Positions 1-14,917 of a stretch of 64,000 nucleotides of DNA are shown here, piece by piece (positions within the stretch are counted from its first letter, which is position 1; each line of letters opens with the position of its first letter). The translations under genes were made by a program, and so were the position numbers. The stretch is taken from NCBI GenBank assembly GCA_015698045.1, contig BLAL01000208.1, forward strand, positions 310,001-374,000, given 5' to 3'. The notes under the pieces were generated by a model. The model was not told the origin of the DNA, made no database searches, and saw nothing but the letters and a program-made list of their open reading frames with translations. The DNA comes from Rhizophagus clarus. Its lineage: Eukaryota > Glomeromycota > Glomeromycetes > Glomerales > Glomeraceae.

Positions 1-3000
1 GGTGAAGGAATTAAGAGCTGAATCGGTAACTTTTTATAATATTTTGTCTATAAAGTGTTAAATTTACTAATTGATTTTGGCATTATAGTTTCCAAATCCT
101 CCTGATCTTATAGGAAAAGTTTATTCTTATTTATCTCTATCAATAATTAGCAATTTGGGAGTTCACTTAAATGGAGACTTTTCAATATCTAGTGCAAGAA
201 GCGGCGTTCTACAGTCTGATAACAAATTTTTACAAGCCGATTGTGATGATACAAAATGGAATAAATATATTATGCATGATGTTTTATCTGACTTGCACGT
301 TAAATTAATTGAATATATTGTGGGGCTTGAAGAAACTCGGTACAAGAAAAATAAATCAGGTTTCATTTCACATACCATGAATAATTTTTGGCCCATTCCT
401 GCTAGAGAAAATTCAATCCCAGCTTACAAAAGTTACGGGTTAAATGTTATTAAAAAGTTAGGTCTCAAAAGCAAAATTTTCTGGACCGGAGTTAATAAAG
501 GTCAATTTATCCCGTTAAAAGATGCTAAAATTTTCGAGAAAGAGGAAGCAACAATCGCAGATATGTTGGTTAATTCAGGAATTTCAGCTGTAATACTCGA
601 TAAAGATAAAATCGGACATCTTGATGAAATTAAATCCATGAACAATCTAAGATTTCCATATGAACCTATCAATGGAAGATTAATTTGCAAAGAATTACAA
701 ATGAAAAGATTTACGATGCCTTCTTTTAATACCGGCGATTCATTATTCCAATTACTTGAATTTATTCTTCAAGATAAAAGTTCTTTTGAAATTCTCACCG
801 GATTACCATTAGTTCCGTTGAATGATGGATCGGTCGGAAAATTTGGTGAAGTTTATTATATTGGGAAAGAAAAACATTTAAAATTGTTCCCAAAAAGCGG
901 TTCATCAAAATTTATCTCCGTTGAATTACCGGAAAATCTACAGAACATTTTTAAGGACGAAGAATTTATTGCAATTACAAAAATCAAAAAGTTTGATGCT
1001 TCGGTTGTTTTAGACCTCTTAACGGATGAATTACCGCTCGTAAAAGAACTTGAATGGGATCCCAATGGAGAAATTATTCCGAATAAGATTTGGCTTGATA
1101 AAATCTGGTCAATATTAAATAAATCGGCAGAAAATATAGATTTCAATAAACTTTCTAGATACCCTCTTTTGCCAATGGTCGAACCTTCCAATATGCTTAT
1201 TTGTCTTGATATGAATGATCCACTTTTATACGTTCCCGAGAATGGTCATGTTCTATATCAAACATTAGTAAAACTAGAAGTGCGCTTTACTAATATGTTG
1301 TTTCATGAAAATGACCACGAAAATCTCAAAAAATGTGTCGAAAAATGCACTTCCATAAACATAATTAATGCTTTGAAAAGAGCGTGTGATTCTTCATTTT
1401 CGGATATGGAGCAATTATTTTATAAGAATGATCTGGATGATCTGGACTATGAAAAGCTTAGAGCATTTGTTAAAGCAGACATTGACATTTTAATAGGTGA
1501 GTGAAAGAAATGAGAAAAAATTTTGGTTATTTATATTCTAATAATTAATATATTTATCTTTATTATCTTAATAGAGCATGGACAAAATCATCAAATTTTT
1601 ATGGATACTTTAAAATCTTTACCCATATGGCCAATGCATACTTCTGAAAATAAATTCAATGATGCCATATCCGGAAATCTTCTTACAAACAAGCTTCCAT
1701 TTTTTTCTTTTGATCAAGATACAAATTTCTACAAGTGTGATAATGAGTCAGATTTCAATGTACTTACTAAGTTGGGTGCCAAATCTGTAAATGAATTAGA
1801 ATATATTAAACACTATATCGTGCCAACACTCTCTACACAATTTCCAGAACCTTCCGCCGAATATATCAGTTTCTTACAGAGTGTCTTATCTTTAGGGAAT
1901 CGTGAAATTGAACAATGTCTTAAATTATATCAAGCAATTCCAAACCAACCAGATACAGAACAGTCAGTTTCATATTTGGCAAGGGTAGATACTTTATATG
2001 ACGCGAATAACCCGTTGTTTCGCAGTATTTTTGCCAACACGGATAAATTTTTACCACCAGAATTACAAAACAATTCTGCTTGTTTAGAAGCTCTATGGCG
2101 AATGGGTCTTAAACGTCAAGTAAGTTATAGTATATTTATCGATTGTGCATTGGAAATTGAATCACAAAAAACACAGATTCAGTACGATAGATTTCAAGAA
2201 AATGCGGTTAGAGATCGTGCAAAAATTTTAGTAAGATATTTATATGAGCATGTTAATTCCCTAAACTTCAATACTGAACAATGGAACAAAATTCTGAGAA
2301 TCGAATTTGTTCCATCAGAAAAGAATCGACAAAATCATCAAAGTCAATTTTATCAGGGACAAAAAGAAACTTCAGGGTTTGAATCATTTGAAGTTCTTCG
2401 TTCTCATAAATATAAGAAAATATGCTGGACTCGATGCCCATTATTCGATGAAAATGTTGAGCCAACTACTAATTTTAATGAGAAACATCCAGAAATTGGA
2501 TTTCCAACTACAGAAAATATTATTGATCATTTGTTTGTTATTGTGACAATGGCTAAAGAAAAAAAATGGAGTAAAAATAATAAGAGGGAACTAAAAAATG
2601 TAATTAATGAAATTTATGAAATATTGAATGAACTTTCGAAAGATCAAAATCATATAACGTTGATTCAAACTAAAATTGGTCCTAAAAAGGAGATATTATT
2701 AAACGGAGATGATCCGTTCGATGAAAAAAACTGGGTGGCAGGAGGAGAGCTCGTATTTGGAATACAAGAAGATATTAAAAAGGGAATGTATAAAGTTAAT
2801 GACTGTTTAATAGATTACGAGGAATTATTGGATGCTCTCGGAGCCCGTAAAGTAAGAAATGATAATTCATGTGTTCCAAAAGATGAAACTATTGACCAAA
2901 AAGGAGTGTTGCTTAAATCTTTGCTGGATAAACTTATAAGTCAGTCTGACATTGGATGTCAGTGTAATGATGTCATTTTTGTTGTCGGTGAAGAGAAAGT

Positions 3001-3625
3001 GAAAATTGGTGCTAGCAGATATGTGCTTTCGGGTACGTTAGGTTGTTTTTAATATATTAAATAGCCAATTTTTTTTTCTTTATTAATGTTTATTTAAATT
3101 TTTATTTGCATAGCTGTTTCAGAGCACTTTAAAAAGATGTTTTGCGGTGGTTTAAGAGAATCGATAATGAGAGATGTTGAGATTCCAGTAGAGAATGTTA
3201 AACCAGATACATTTTGGGTATTACTTCGATGGTTATACGGGCAATCTTTTGAAGATGCAGCAAAATCAGTTTTACGTAAGCGCGAAGATTTTACATCAGG
3301 AGAAGAAAGTTATGAATCTTATTATTTAACATTTTTATTAGATCTGCTGAAAATAACGGACTATTATGGAATTAAGCTCAAAGACGAAGTGGAAAATAAA
3401 ATTATAAGTGGGTCATGTATTAGTATCATTAACGTTGTTGAATGCTTAGAATGGTCAAAGAATTCCAAAGCAACGCAATTAAAAGATTACTGTAAAAAAT
3501 ATATTAAATCAAATTGGGAACTTGTTTTAGAACAAAAATTAGAATATCGCGAGAACGCTTCGGATGAACAAGAAAAAGATGATCAAACGAGGATGTTAGA
3601 GTTATTATTGTCAGATGATTATTAG
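1..3625 (+). CDS. Sacsin-like/BTB protein, copy A, 3' part only (starts outside the window)
   Basis: Seen: exons 1-25, 89-1496, 1575-3032 and 3114-3625 join without a stop. Exon borders were set by comparison with the same joints in copies B, C and D (GT...AG, phases 0, 1, 1). The window opens in the exon that follows the P-R-G-G-V-A motif in the other copies. The long exons correspond to the region after the second ATPase module of copy B (shared stretches such as GLPLVPLNDGSVGKF and SLPIWP). The end, from about 2960, is a BTB fold: an N-C-D-V-I-F-V-V-G strand, RYVLS, then after the last intron SEHFKKMF. It keeps the 250-residue segment before the BTB that copies C and D lack, so it is a long form like B. 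Known: BTB domains often recruit cullin-3. Inferred: a chaperone-type protein with a BTB tail. The 5' half and both ATPase modules lie outside the window. Confidence 0.85.
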
Positions 3626-4763
3626 TGTTTATGTGTGAAATGAATTTATTCAATTTATTCTGTATCGTAATTTTTAGTTGAAATTTTTGGTTGTAACCTT
3701 GGATTATTTTATTATTTTTATTTGTATTACTAATAAATAATAAATTCACATATAAAAAAAAATTCAGTTGATGCTGTAACAATCATGAATTATAAAAATT
3801 ACTTTATCTTGATTTTAAACTGTATTTGGGAAATAAATATTTTATGTTCGTATATCTTTTTCATGCAGATATTTTGTACTTCGAAAATTTCGTGATATGC
3901 AAGTGTGTGACCACTGTACAACCTTGCAACTCTTTGAAACTAATTTAAAACTTTAACATCAAACCTGTTTCGAAACTCTTGAAAATCTTGGCTATCAAAT
4001 CTTAAATCTTGGCAAGCCAAAAAAAAAAAAAAAAAATTCACGAGATCAAAGATCATTTCTTTCCTATTAACAGTTAGTAGCTGCATTTTTTTTAAAAATT
4101 ATAGGTTCCTTAAATATGCTAACATAGTCAAGTCCTGAAATATTTATTATCACAATTACTATTTAACGTTAAAAAAAAAATCGAATAGATCTTTTGTAAG
4201 CTATATTAAGTAAACAAAATAAATTCCTTTTTCGAATACAATGAATTTCTGTTTTACAGTTCTTAATACATTTGATTAACTTTATTAAGTAAAATAGTAA
4301 AATAGATAATCTCATCGTTATGAAACAAAAATTCAATCACATCCACTCAACAAAAAAAAAAAAAAAAAAAAAAAAAAGAAAAAAATAAAGAAATAAAGTT
4401 TTGTTAGAAAAAAAAATAGATAATTTTAGTAAATTAAATCTGCCGGGTATTAAAAAAATTAATAAGACTAACCCGTTATACTTTAGATCAACACTATTAT
4501 TCCACAATATTAATTAAATGCTTATTCCTGAATCACTAATACAAAAAATAAGTAGCACACACAGCACACACACATGTTATCTCGGAGGTCGATTTTCGCT
4601 GTATTTAATTAAAAGTAATTTACAATGTGTTAAATTGCTAAAATAGCTACGCTAAATAAAGTTAGTTAATTTCGTTGCAACAACAAATTACATTATAAAT
4701 TGGCCTTTGTTTACGCTACTTCCTAAAGTCAACATCAAATTTTGAAATTTTTTTTTTTAAAAA
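3626..4763. other. Intergenic spacer between copies A and B, no gene
   Basis: No open frame with recognisable content. AT-rich, with an A-run at 4021-4035, a longer one at about 4351-4377 and a short CA-rich stretch at about 4557-4574. It should hold the 3' end of copy A and the promoter of copy B. I cannot pick a core promoter element with confidence. Confidence 0.6.
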
Positions 4764-7700
4764 ATGCCAGAAAATTATAGTCAAGAAGAACCTATTACTC
4801 GTCGTTTACATGGAATTCTTAAAGATTATCCTGATGGTTCACAAATTCTTCGTGAAATTCTTCAAAATTCAGACGATGCTAAAAGCACCGAACAAATTTT
4901 TATTTTAGACCATAATACATATCCTTCGGATAGTTTATATGAACCAGACTCGAGTAACTATAAACGTATCAATTTAAAACTTGACAGATATCAAGGTCCT
5001 GCACTTTTAGCAAAAAATAATACCATTTTTGAAGAGAGAGATTTTATATCTTTGAAAAATTTGTCAAAAAGTGAAAAAAAAGATCAAGTTGATAAAATTG
5101 GAGGTAAATTTTCTACTTTATTTATTTTACATGGGAGTATATTCTAATTTCTTTTTTTTTTTTAATAAAAATAGTGATGGGACTCGGTTTTAATTCTATT
5201 TATCATATTACCGATTCTCCTTCTTTCATTTCTGGTGATAAATATGTTATTATTGATACACACAAATGGTATTTTAGTGAAGGTGGTGTCCGATTCAATT
5301 TCGTCGATGAGAAGTTGGCCGAAAAATATCCGGATCAACTCGTTCCTTTTAGAATACCGTGTGATGAAACATGTGATAATCCATTTAAAAAACCATTTAA
5401 AGGCACTATCTTTCGTTATCCTCTTCGTGATTCTACTGAATCGGAAATTTCTAAAAGAATTTACAAGTCTGAAGAAATCTTGAACATGTTTCATAATTTT
5501 TACAAAAAAGAAAGCATAAATTGTTTATTATTTTTAAATTATATTGAACGTATTTATTTCTATGAACTGAAAAAAGGTGCTACTGAACTTGAATTACTTT
5601 ATACGATTCAATTAGAAAATGCTGACCAGATTCGACAACAACGTCGTTTGATAGCTGAAAATATTGTACCGATGATGAAATTACTGAAATCAAAAAAACT
5701 TAGTAGCAATAATCAATTGGAAACATCATCATATGTCGCATTGTTCTCTCGACAACAGAAAGGGGTTACTAAAGAAATTAATTCATGGTTAATTTTGAAT
5801 TATCTTGACGATTTACTCGAAACTGAAGCATATCATCAAAAGAAGTTCGATACAAATATAAGCGATCTTAAACTTATACCAAATGTTGGACTAGCTATCC
5901 CTTTGGATAATTTAAACGTCGCTGGAAGATTATTTTGTTTTTTACCTCTTCCCATTGAAATGCCTTTTCCCGCTTCCGTACACGGATATTTTGCGGTAAG
6001 AAACATTAAAATTAGAAATAAATTTATTACATTAACGCTAATTTTTTTTTGCTAAAATACTTTTATGACTTAACAGGTTAAAACTGATAGGCGTTCTTTA
6101 TGGTCACCTGCAGAAAAAGAAGACCTGGTAAATGACGATTGATTTTTATTTGTTTTGCAATATGCTTAACGTTTAAACATTATATATCAAACTTTTAGTC
6201 GACTGGCGGATCAGCAGACCTGCATGTGGAATGGAATATTTACTTATTTGAAAAAGTCTTACCCAAAGCTTGGGCAAAATTTCTTCGCGAAATACCATTT
6301 AAAGTCCCTAAGGTTCGACCAAACGATGCATATGAATTCTGGCCAATAGTTAAAAAAGACATATCGGGTAACGTAAGTAGATTTTGCAAGGATTTATTGC
6401 AGAACGTAATAGAATGTCTTAATGTTGAAGATCGTGTATTCAGAGGACCATCTTCGTCAAATGTCATTGGGACAATACCTGAAGTTTCAGAAGACTTGTA
6501 TAATACACTCCCATTTCAAGAATCCGAATTTCATTGGCTTTCACTTCACAATGGTTTTTTTGGAGATCTTGGTGATGAAAAATTTTCTAAAATAATTGGG
6601 AAAATTGGATTTCCTGTTGTATCAGATTCAGATTCATATAGCATCATTAAAAGCTTAAAAAATTCTAGACACAAAGACATTCTGAAGTTCTTTTCTTCTT
6701 CTATTATTCGTACTTATTTGAATCTCAACTGTGCTAGATGGGAAGATGATACAATATCGAGAGGAGAGGTATTACAATTATTCGAATATATATTAAAAGA
6801 CAAAATGTTTGATAAGTTAGTAGGCTTCAAAATGATTCCACTCTCTGATGGCACCCTTGGTACTTTAACTCAATCCAGCGATTCCTATGTGTATATTGAT
6901 TTAAATAATGAGCGTGATATATTCACAAATCAATTGAATAAATTTATTGACAAATCAATTGGTTTGGAGTTGTATAGTCTCTTACACGACGGTGCAAATT
7001 CTGGATGGAATCTAAATATCAAAATTTTGGATGAATTTGCTGTTGCTGACATGATCAAATTTTCGTTAAATTTTGCAGCAAATGTAAATTTGGAAGAGAT
7101 ACAAATATTAGATAATAGAGCATGGATTTGTCAGTTATGGAAGAACATATTAAGCAGATATTCGGATTTGACAATATTCGAAGATATTCATTTAATCCCA
7201 ACAAGTCACTCTACTCTTAGAAAGTTAAAAACTCCTAAAAAGATTTTTTCAAAGAAATTATTTAATAATTCATTTATTTCATTTAAAAAACTTTATACTG
7301 CTTTCCAAAAATTTGGTGCTGTTTTTATTGACGATAAATTTGACGATGAAACAATTTATGAAGTCAATGAGTAAGTATTTCTAAATTATATTCGGTTTAT
7401 ATAATGCTTTAAATAAACTAAATTACTTTACATTTTCTCCAGAATAAGTTCATATGTTATCAACCCTCGTGATATTATATCAGTCTTATCTTCATTTTTA
7501 TATGATCCTTCGTATCCGAAGAATTTAGATTATACATTAGAAATTGATGAGGCATCGGAGCTCGTTAATTATTTATCTTTTTGTTTGCAAAATTTCAGTT
7601 TATCACCAAAGCTTATTGAAATTGTTAAACACCTTCGAATTTTTACTGAAATTGGTCATAATTCACTTATTCCATTATTACCTGAAAGTAAAAATTGGTA

Positions 7701-10700
7701 TCTTTTACCTCGCGGAGAAGAAAAATCGTATGGAAAAATTATTTATCCAAGAGATAAGGGAGGATTTATGGAAATAAACTCATATGATATGCAATATATA
7801 TTGGAAAATATCATTAAAATCCCTCGATTAGGCGTAAAAGAATATTGGCGATATTTTGTAATACCATATCTTGAATTGCAATCATCAGAAGACAGAGATA
7901 TAATAATTGATAAATTATTTGATCGGTTGTACAAATTCGATAGAGAGTTAATAGAAGTTATCGGAAATCTATCTTTCGTACCAGCTGGTACAATTAAAAT
8001 GTTTCGGCAACAACAAACATCTTGTTTTGTAAAATTAGCTAAACCAACAGAACTATTTAACCCAGGAGCGACGGCAGTAACTCAATTATTTTTTGAAGAT
8101 GAGAGGGTTTTTCCTATTGATAGATATGGAAAACACCCACTTTCTTCCGATAAGTTCTTCAATCATTTGCAAATGTTTTGGATTAAAACAGAACTTACTT
8201 CAAATGATATCATTTCACGGATAAATATTATTACAATGCGAATGAAAACTCCTAAGGATCATTATTTGATTTGTATCAAAGCATTATACCTTTTAAAATA
8301 TATAGATGACAAATGGGATCAGATATCACATAATAATAGCAATGAGTTCTTAGAAGCTATTTTAGAAAAAACATGGGTCCCTACGATTATATTTGAAAAA
8401 CACCGTTTTTCGAGGCTTAAGGATTGTTGTTGTGAAAAATTCGAAAATCTAGTTTGTTTTGTTAAACCAATTCTGAAATATGATCCCAAAAATAGGAACT
8501 TTTTGTCCATTTTGGGGTGGAATTATAAACCTGGTGAGAGAACTGTACTAAAACAATTGGAATTTTGTCGTGATAATGTGAATAAAATACCATCAGAGAA
8601 GTTAAAATCTATTTGTAACGCGATTTATAAATATATGAAGGTACTTTATGATGATGGGAAATCATTCCTACTGAATCCATCATTCTATTATATGAAGAAT
8701 GAATTAAAAAATCAATCATGGATTTTGTGCGAAGATAAATTTCGTTCCGCTGAAGAAGTTTTTATTGATCTTTTTGATGATTCTCTGGATCAAGATTCTT
8801 TAATTGTTGGATTTCCTGAAAAATATTATAAGTTTAAAAATATGTTTGTTTCTATGGGAGTTCGAAAATGGTCTCGGGTCGGGATTGAGGATTTAATTCT
8901 AATTATTAAAAAAGTGGTTGAAAAGGATGAAAATAGAGTTTTATCAATAAATGAAATAAAAAATGTCATTCAGATCCTCGAACTTATTACAAATAGATAC
9001 GATATAAATCCAATAAGATTAGATGGATTATTAATTCCAAGTACTAAAAATTTACTCATAAGCTTACAAAAAATCCATTTTGATGATATGGGAGACAACC
9101 TTGGCCACGAAAAGAAAAACCAATTTTTGGTTGCGCATCCTCTTGTAACTGTACAAGTAGCCAAAGAATTGCAGATGCAAACTTTAGCGGAAAAAATATG
9201 TGGTAATTATGATAAATTATAAATTATTTCATAATATTACAAGTTAAAATCAAATGTTTTAAAACTCATATCATTTAAATTACTAGATGTTTACGATATT
9301 GGAAACTTTGATTGGAAGTCGTATGAACAAGATATTTTTTTAACTTCTAGGATTAAAAATATTATTAAACAGGTAATTCTCAGATTTATCAATGTAACAT
9401 TTTACGCGCATTTGATACTAATTTTTATTAAATATAAAAATTTTCGTCGGTTAATTAGGAGAACCATTCACTTTATTTATTATATGATCTCGTTAAAGAG
9501 TTTCTCCAAGTAAGTAAATAAAGTAATTCATACTGCTATCGTGTCTCCTTTATGCTTACAAATATTAAATATAGATTGCAGATGATGCAAGAGCCACACG
9601 TTTTTCAGTAATCGTGGATCAAAGGCAAAATAATAATTATAAAAAATCTTTATTATCAAGAGAAATGAAAAATTTACAAGGTCCGGCAATATGGATATAT
9701 TGTGATGCGCAATTTTCAAATGATGACCTTCAGACTTTGATTGAGCTTAAAAAACCTTGCGTTAAAGATGAAACTAAAGTCGGAAAATTTGGAAGTGGAT
9801 TCAATTATGCTTTTCATGTTACAGATTTACCAAGCATTGTAAGCGGAGAATATATTACGTTTTTAGATCCACAAGCAAGATTTCTTCCAGCTAAAGGATA
9901 TCATTCTAAAAGACGAAGTGAAATTCGAATTAATTTTATCGAGAACTTATTCAAGAAAAATTTTCCGGATCAATGCCACCCTTATGAAGCCATAGAATGT
10001 TGTGATTTTACAGAAGAATTCAAAGGAACGTTATTTAGATTTCCACTTAGAAAAATTTTATATCACATTAGTAAGACGTGGGAAATTAATCAAGAGATGC
10101 TCTTTTTAAGAAATATAGAATCATGTGGTTTTTATGAAATGAGTGAACAATCTTGTCGACTAATATGGCAGACAAGAATAAATAATATTGATAATTGTCG
10201 CAATTTTCGTCAAAACGTTATTGATAGTATCGATGATGCACAAATCTATCAATTAGATATTGAAAGAATCAATGATACTCGAAAAGATTCAGAAGTATGG
10301 GCTATATGTACTGGGGGACATGATAAAATCAAACCAGAATATAGTGAACTTGAAGAATTTTCAAAGAAAAACCGACTCAAGGTAAATATAATGGATATTA
10401 TTTATTCAATTAATTCTAGTGTTATTTAAAAAATTTACAATTATTTTTCGTTTATTAATAAAGCCAAGAGGCGGGGTTGCTTGTTTGCTTGCTAAATCTG
10501 ATAAAAAATCATTGGATAATCTGAAGACTGAATCGGTAAAGCAAATTTTTTTATTTAATTATTTTAATTAAATATTGAATTATTAATTGTATTTTTTATA
10601 TTATAGTTTCCAAACCCTCCTGAACTCAAAGGGAAAATATTTTCTTATTTATCTCTATCAATGACTAGCAATTTAGGAGCTCATTTGAATGGAGATTTTA

Positions 10701-13700
10701 TTATGTCTGAGAATGATTTTTGGAATTCTTATCGTCATGGCGAATGGAATAAATACATCTTATTTGAAGTTTTGGCTGATTTACATACTAAACTACTTGA
10801 ATATATCATGGAGCTTGTAGTTAGGAATATGAGAGGAAGTTCAACCTTCATTTCTCACGTTACAAATGTCACAAATAATATTTGGCCTATTAACATTTTC
10901 GCAGATAGTATGTTCAAAAGTTATGGCTTAAATGTTATTAGAAAGTTAGGTGATAATAATAAAAAGTTTTTCTGGACCGAATCTAATGGTGGACAACTTG
11001 TTTCATTACAAGCAGCTAGAATTCTCGAGAAAGAACAAACAAAAATTTTCGATATATTGATTGATTTAAAAATTCCAATTCAGGTCGTGAAACTTGATAA
11101 AGTAAAAATGGAACATTTAAATGATATCGTTAAATCCAAAAAATCACCAAATTTTCCGTACACACCTATCAGCGGAAAATTATTATGTAAAAAATTACAA
11201 TCGTTGAGACCGTATGAACCTAAGAAGAATGTTTTTCTTAACGATAATACACACGATACATTATTTCAATTGCTCACTTTTATTCTTCAAGATAAGGATT
11301 CTTTTGAGTTTCTAGATGGATTACCATTAGTTCCATTGAATGATGGCTCTGTTGGAAAGTTTGACGAGTATAATGAAGGAAATGTTTATTACATTGGTAG
11401 CCAAGAACAAATAGAATTGTTTCCAAATGTTGGTCCGTCTAAATTTGTCTCAATTTATTTACCAAATAATTTAATGAAAATTTTTTCCAGTGAAGAATTT
11501 TCCAAAATCACAAATATCCGAAAATTTGATGCTACGACAATTTTAGATCTTTTAAAATATGAATTACCTAATGAAAATATATTATCATGGAATCCGAATG
11601 GTGAATGTATACCAAATAATAATTGGCTTGAAAGTATTTGGACAAATATAAATAAATCCGAAAAAAAGATAGAATTAGAAAAATTATCGGAATTTCCTTT
11701 ATTACCAGTTATCAAACCTTTCAATATGCTTGTTAAGCCTGATGTGAAAAATCCAATTTTATACATATCCAAAAGTGAAAATCATTATTTATTACCAGTA
11801 TTAGTAAAATTAAAAGTACGGTTTACTAATATGATATTTTGTGAGGACCATCTCAAAAACTATATTTTAAAATATACTTGTATAAACATCATTAGTTCTT
11901 TGGAAAAGGTTTTATTAAATACGAATACTGATATAAAACAATTGTTTAAAGATTTAACAAATTCGGATTATGCAGATTTTAGAAGATTTATTAGAGAAGA
12001 ACTTGATACTTTAATAAGTAAGTTAAGAAATTATATTATAGTATTGACATATTAATATTCCGTATACCGGTATATATTTTTATATTTACGAATCTTTTTA
12101 TTATTTTAACAGAACATGGGAAATATCAAAAAAATTTTTATAATACTCTTGTTTCTTTACCAATATGGCCAGTACATTCTAGTGAAAATATTTTCGTTGA
12201 TGCAAAATCTGGAATTCTTCATTCATTTGGATTTTCCTTTTTCTCCTTCCGTAACGATACCAATTTTTATAACTGTGAATTAGAAAACGTGGAAAATATG
12301 CTTAGTAAGTTAGGAGCCACTTTTATGAATGAAATAGAATATATTAAGTATCATATATTACCAGATATAAAATCTTCAACTCCGTCTCAAAATTATATTA
12401 GTTTCTTAAGTTATATATTATCATTGGAAAATCCAGAAATTGAGGAATGTTTGAAACAAAATGAAGTGATACCTAATAAATCACTCACTAAATTTGTTAG
12501 AGCTGATACTTTATATGATACGAATAATTCATTATTTCAAATTATTTTTGCGAATACTGATAAAGTTTTACCATCAGAGTTACAAAATCGTTATTTCTCT
12601 CGTAACTTTTTATACCAAGATAGTAATTCTTGTTTAAGTGCTCTGGAAAGAATTGGTCTTAAACGACAAGTGAATTGTGACACATATATTGAATGTGCAT
12701 TAGAGATTGTATCACAGTTCGAAGAAAGAAGATTTCCAATAAATGCAATTGAATATAGAGCGAAGGCGTTAGTACAATATTTATATGAACATGTCAATGA
12801 TTTAAATTTCGACAACGAACAATGGAATAAGATTAAGGAGATCAAATTCATTCCATCAGAAAGAAATGTTCAAGGTCAATTTTATCAGAAATCAAGAGAA
12901 ACTTTGTTTGAATCTTTTGGAAAACTTTGTTCTCGTAAATATAAGAACATATGTTGGACACAATGTCCGATATTTGATGAAAATGTTGAGCCGACTATTA
13001 TCTTCAACGAATGTTATCCGGAAATTGGAAAACCATCCATAGAAAATATTATTGAACATTGGTTTGTTATTGAAACAATGTCTAAAGAAAACAAATGGAA
13101 TAATAATTTTAAGAAAGAACTTAAAAATGTAATTAATGAAATTTATAAAGTAATGAATGACTATTCAAAAAATGAAAATATTAAGATGTTAATTAAATCA
13201 AGAATTAATGATCCTAACAAGAAAATATTCTTAAATGGAGATGATCCATTTGATGAGAAAAATTGGGTAACAGGAAAAGATCTTATATTTGGATTGAAAG
13301 ATGATATTGGATTTCGTAATATTTATAAAGTTAAAGATTGTTTAAAGAATTATAAGGATTTATTATTACTTGCAGGAGCTTCTGAAATAGAATCACCGTT
13401 AATATCACTATCAAATCCAATATTTAATTTAAAAGACAAATTATTAAATTCTTTACTTGATAAACTTATAAGACAATCTGACGATAAAAATTATGATGTC
13501 GTTTTTATTATTGGCGAGGAAAAAATTGGTGCTAATAGATGCGTTCTCTCAGGTATGTTAAACGTATAATCATTTTTATTAATTTTTATTATTCGAGATA
13601 TTTTCTTTATTAATTGGTAATATATCATTTTTTTTTTTCGTATTACATATTAGCTGTATCAACATATTTTGAAACAATGTTTTCCAATTGTTCTAATGAA

Positions 13701-14144
13701 TCGACAGAGAATAAAACTGAAGTTTTAATAAACGATACGAAACCAAATATATTCTGGGTAATACTTCGACGGTTATACGGACAACCTTTTGAAGATGCAG
13801 CAAAATCTGTTTTACGTGAACGTGATGAATTTACAACAGAACAAGAGTATGAATCTTATTATTTAACATTTTTGATTGACGTGTTGAAAGCAACAGATTT
13901 TTATGGCGTTGAACTCAAAGATGAAGTAGAATATTTAATTATAAATGGTGAATATATTAATTTTGCTAATGTATGTGATATTTTAAAATGGTCAAGGAAA
14001 TTTAAGGTTAAGGGATTAGAAGATTATTGTAAAAAATATATTAAATCGAATAGACAACTTGTTATAGATCAATTAATTGAATTTCATGAGGATACGAGTG
14101 AAAGATCAAAAATGTTAGATTTATTATTGGCAGGTAACGAATAG
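4764..14144 (+). CDS. Sacsin-like protein with two Hsp90-like ATPase modules and C-terminal BTB domain, copy B (long form)
   Basis: Twelve exons: 4764-5103, 5175-5995, 6077-6127, 6199-7370, 7443-9202, 9287-9372, 9459-9509, 9575-10381, 10464-10535, 10607-12017, 12113-13552, 13654-14144. They sum to 8502 nt, an exact 2833-codon frame plus stop. The ATG follows a T/A run and begins the conserved first exon. Module 1 has the N-box LREILQNSDDAKS (Asn35, Asp38), the GPALLAKNN motif (Gly78-Pro79) and GVMGLGFNSIYHITD (about 113-127), a GHKL/Bergerat ATP site of the sacsin repeat type. Module 2 starts near residue 1428 and has KFGSGFNYAFHVTD. Its N-box reads Q-I-A-D-D-A where copies C and D have Q-N-A-D-D-A, so the metal-binding Asn is missing. 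A BTB domain lies at about 2650-2750. Compared with C and D it has about 590 extra residues in exons 4-5 and about 250 before the BTB. Known: human sacsin is a large co-chaperone with such repeats. Substrates here are unknown. Confidence 0.87.
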
Positions 14145-14671
14145 CAGAATAGCAGTTAGAATACTGCATCTAATGTTTTATGATTTACGTAAATTTTAAA
14201 AACAATTTTAAAATGAATTTGTGATCGTTATGCCATGACGAAGCGAGGTAATTGAATTTATTTAGATAAAAATAATTAATAAATAATATATATAAACTTT
14301 TCAAAAATTGAAAACATGACAAATTTCTATTTTCTAAATTTTTGTATGATGATGTACTTTTACCGACGTTTTATTTGTTCATGTGATGGCAATCATAAAT
14401 GTATCCCGTGTAACTAATAAATGAAATTATAGGGTTGTTTTCCTACCATTTTCAAAATGGTTGAAATTGATGTTGTAAGGTGATGATAAACAGAAAAAGA
14501 TTACGGTACTTATTTCTAAAAAAAATATCAGTCACGACACCAGACCAAGCCCGACCACTCCATCAAAGTTCATATACGATGGACTTCCTGAACTTCCTTC
14601 ACTAAGTCATTCTCACGGATCCACAGTTGACGTTAATTCGATAGAAATTACAGATCAATTCTTTTTCTTTT

Positions 14672-14917
14672 TACCGTAAAGCGTTCTGTATAATACCCCC
14701 TTATGTATAGTATCTTCCTCTCCTTAGAATGTAAAGTATCCCGGGTCTATAAATGGCGAATTTTGTTGCGCAATGTATAGTACTCGGGGACTGATATGTT
14801 ACGATTTTTTAGTTACGTAATATTCTCTAGTACGCTGATCATAGTACCCCCCTCTGGTCATAGTACCCCCTATTATAATACCCCCAAAAATCTATGTACC
14901 TTTACGCCTTTACGGTA
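14672..14917. mobile_element. MITE-like element with TACCGTAAA termini and internal TAGTACCCCC motifs
   Basis: Seen: the left end TACCGTAAAGCGTT is matched in inverted orientation at the right end (reads AACGCC...TTTACGGTA-type on the + strand, ending at 14917). The match is 9 perfect terminal bases followed by an imperfect continuation. The outermost TA on each side fits the TA target duplication of Tc1/mariner-type elements. The inside carries several copies of a TA(G/A)TACCCCC-like motif. The same termini and motif occur in the element at 54457-54794, which makes a family likely. No coding capacity. Confidence 0.6.
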
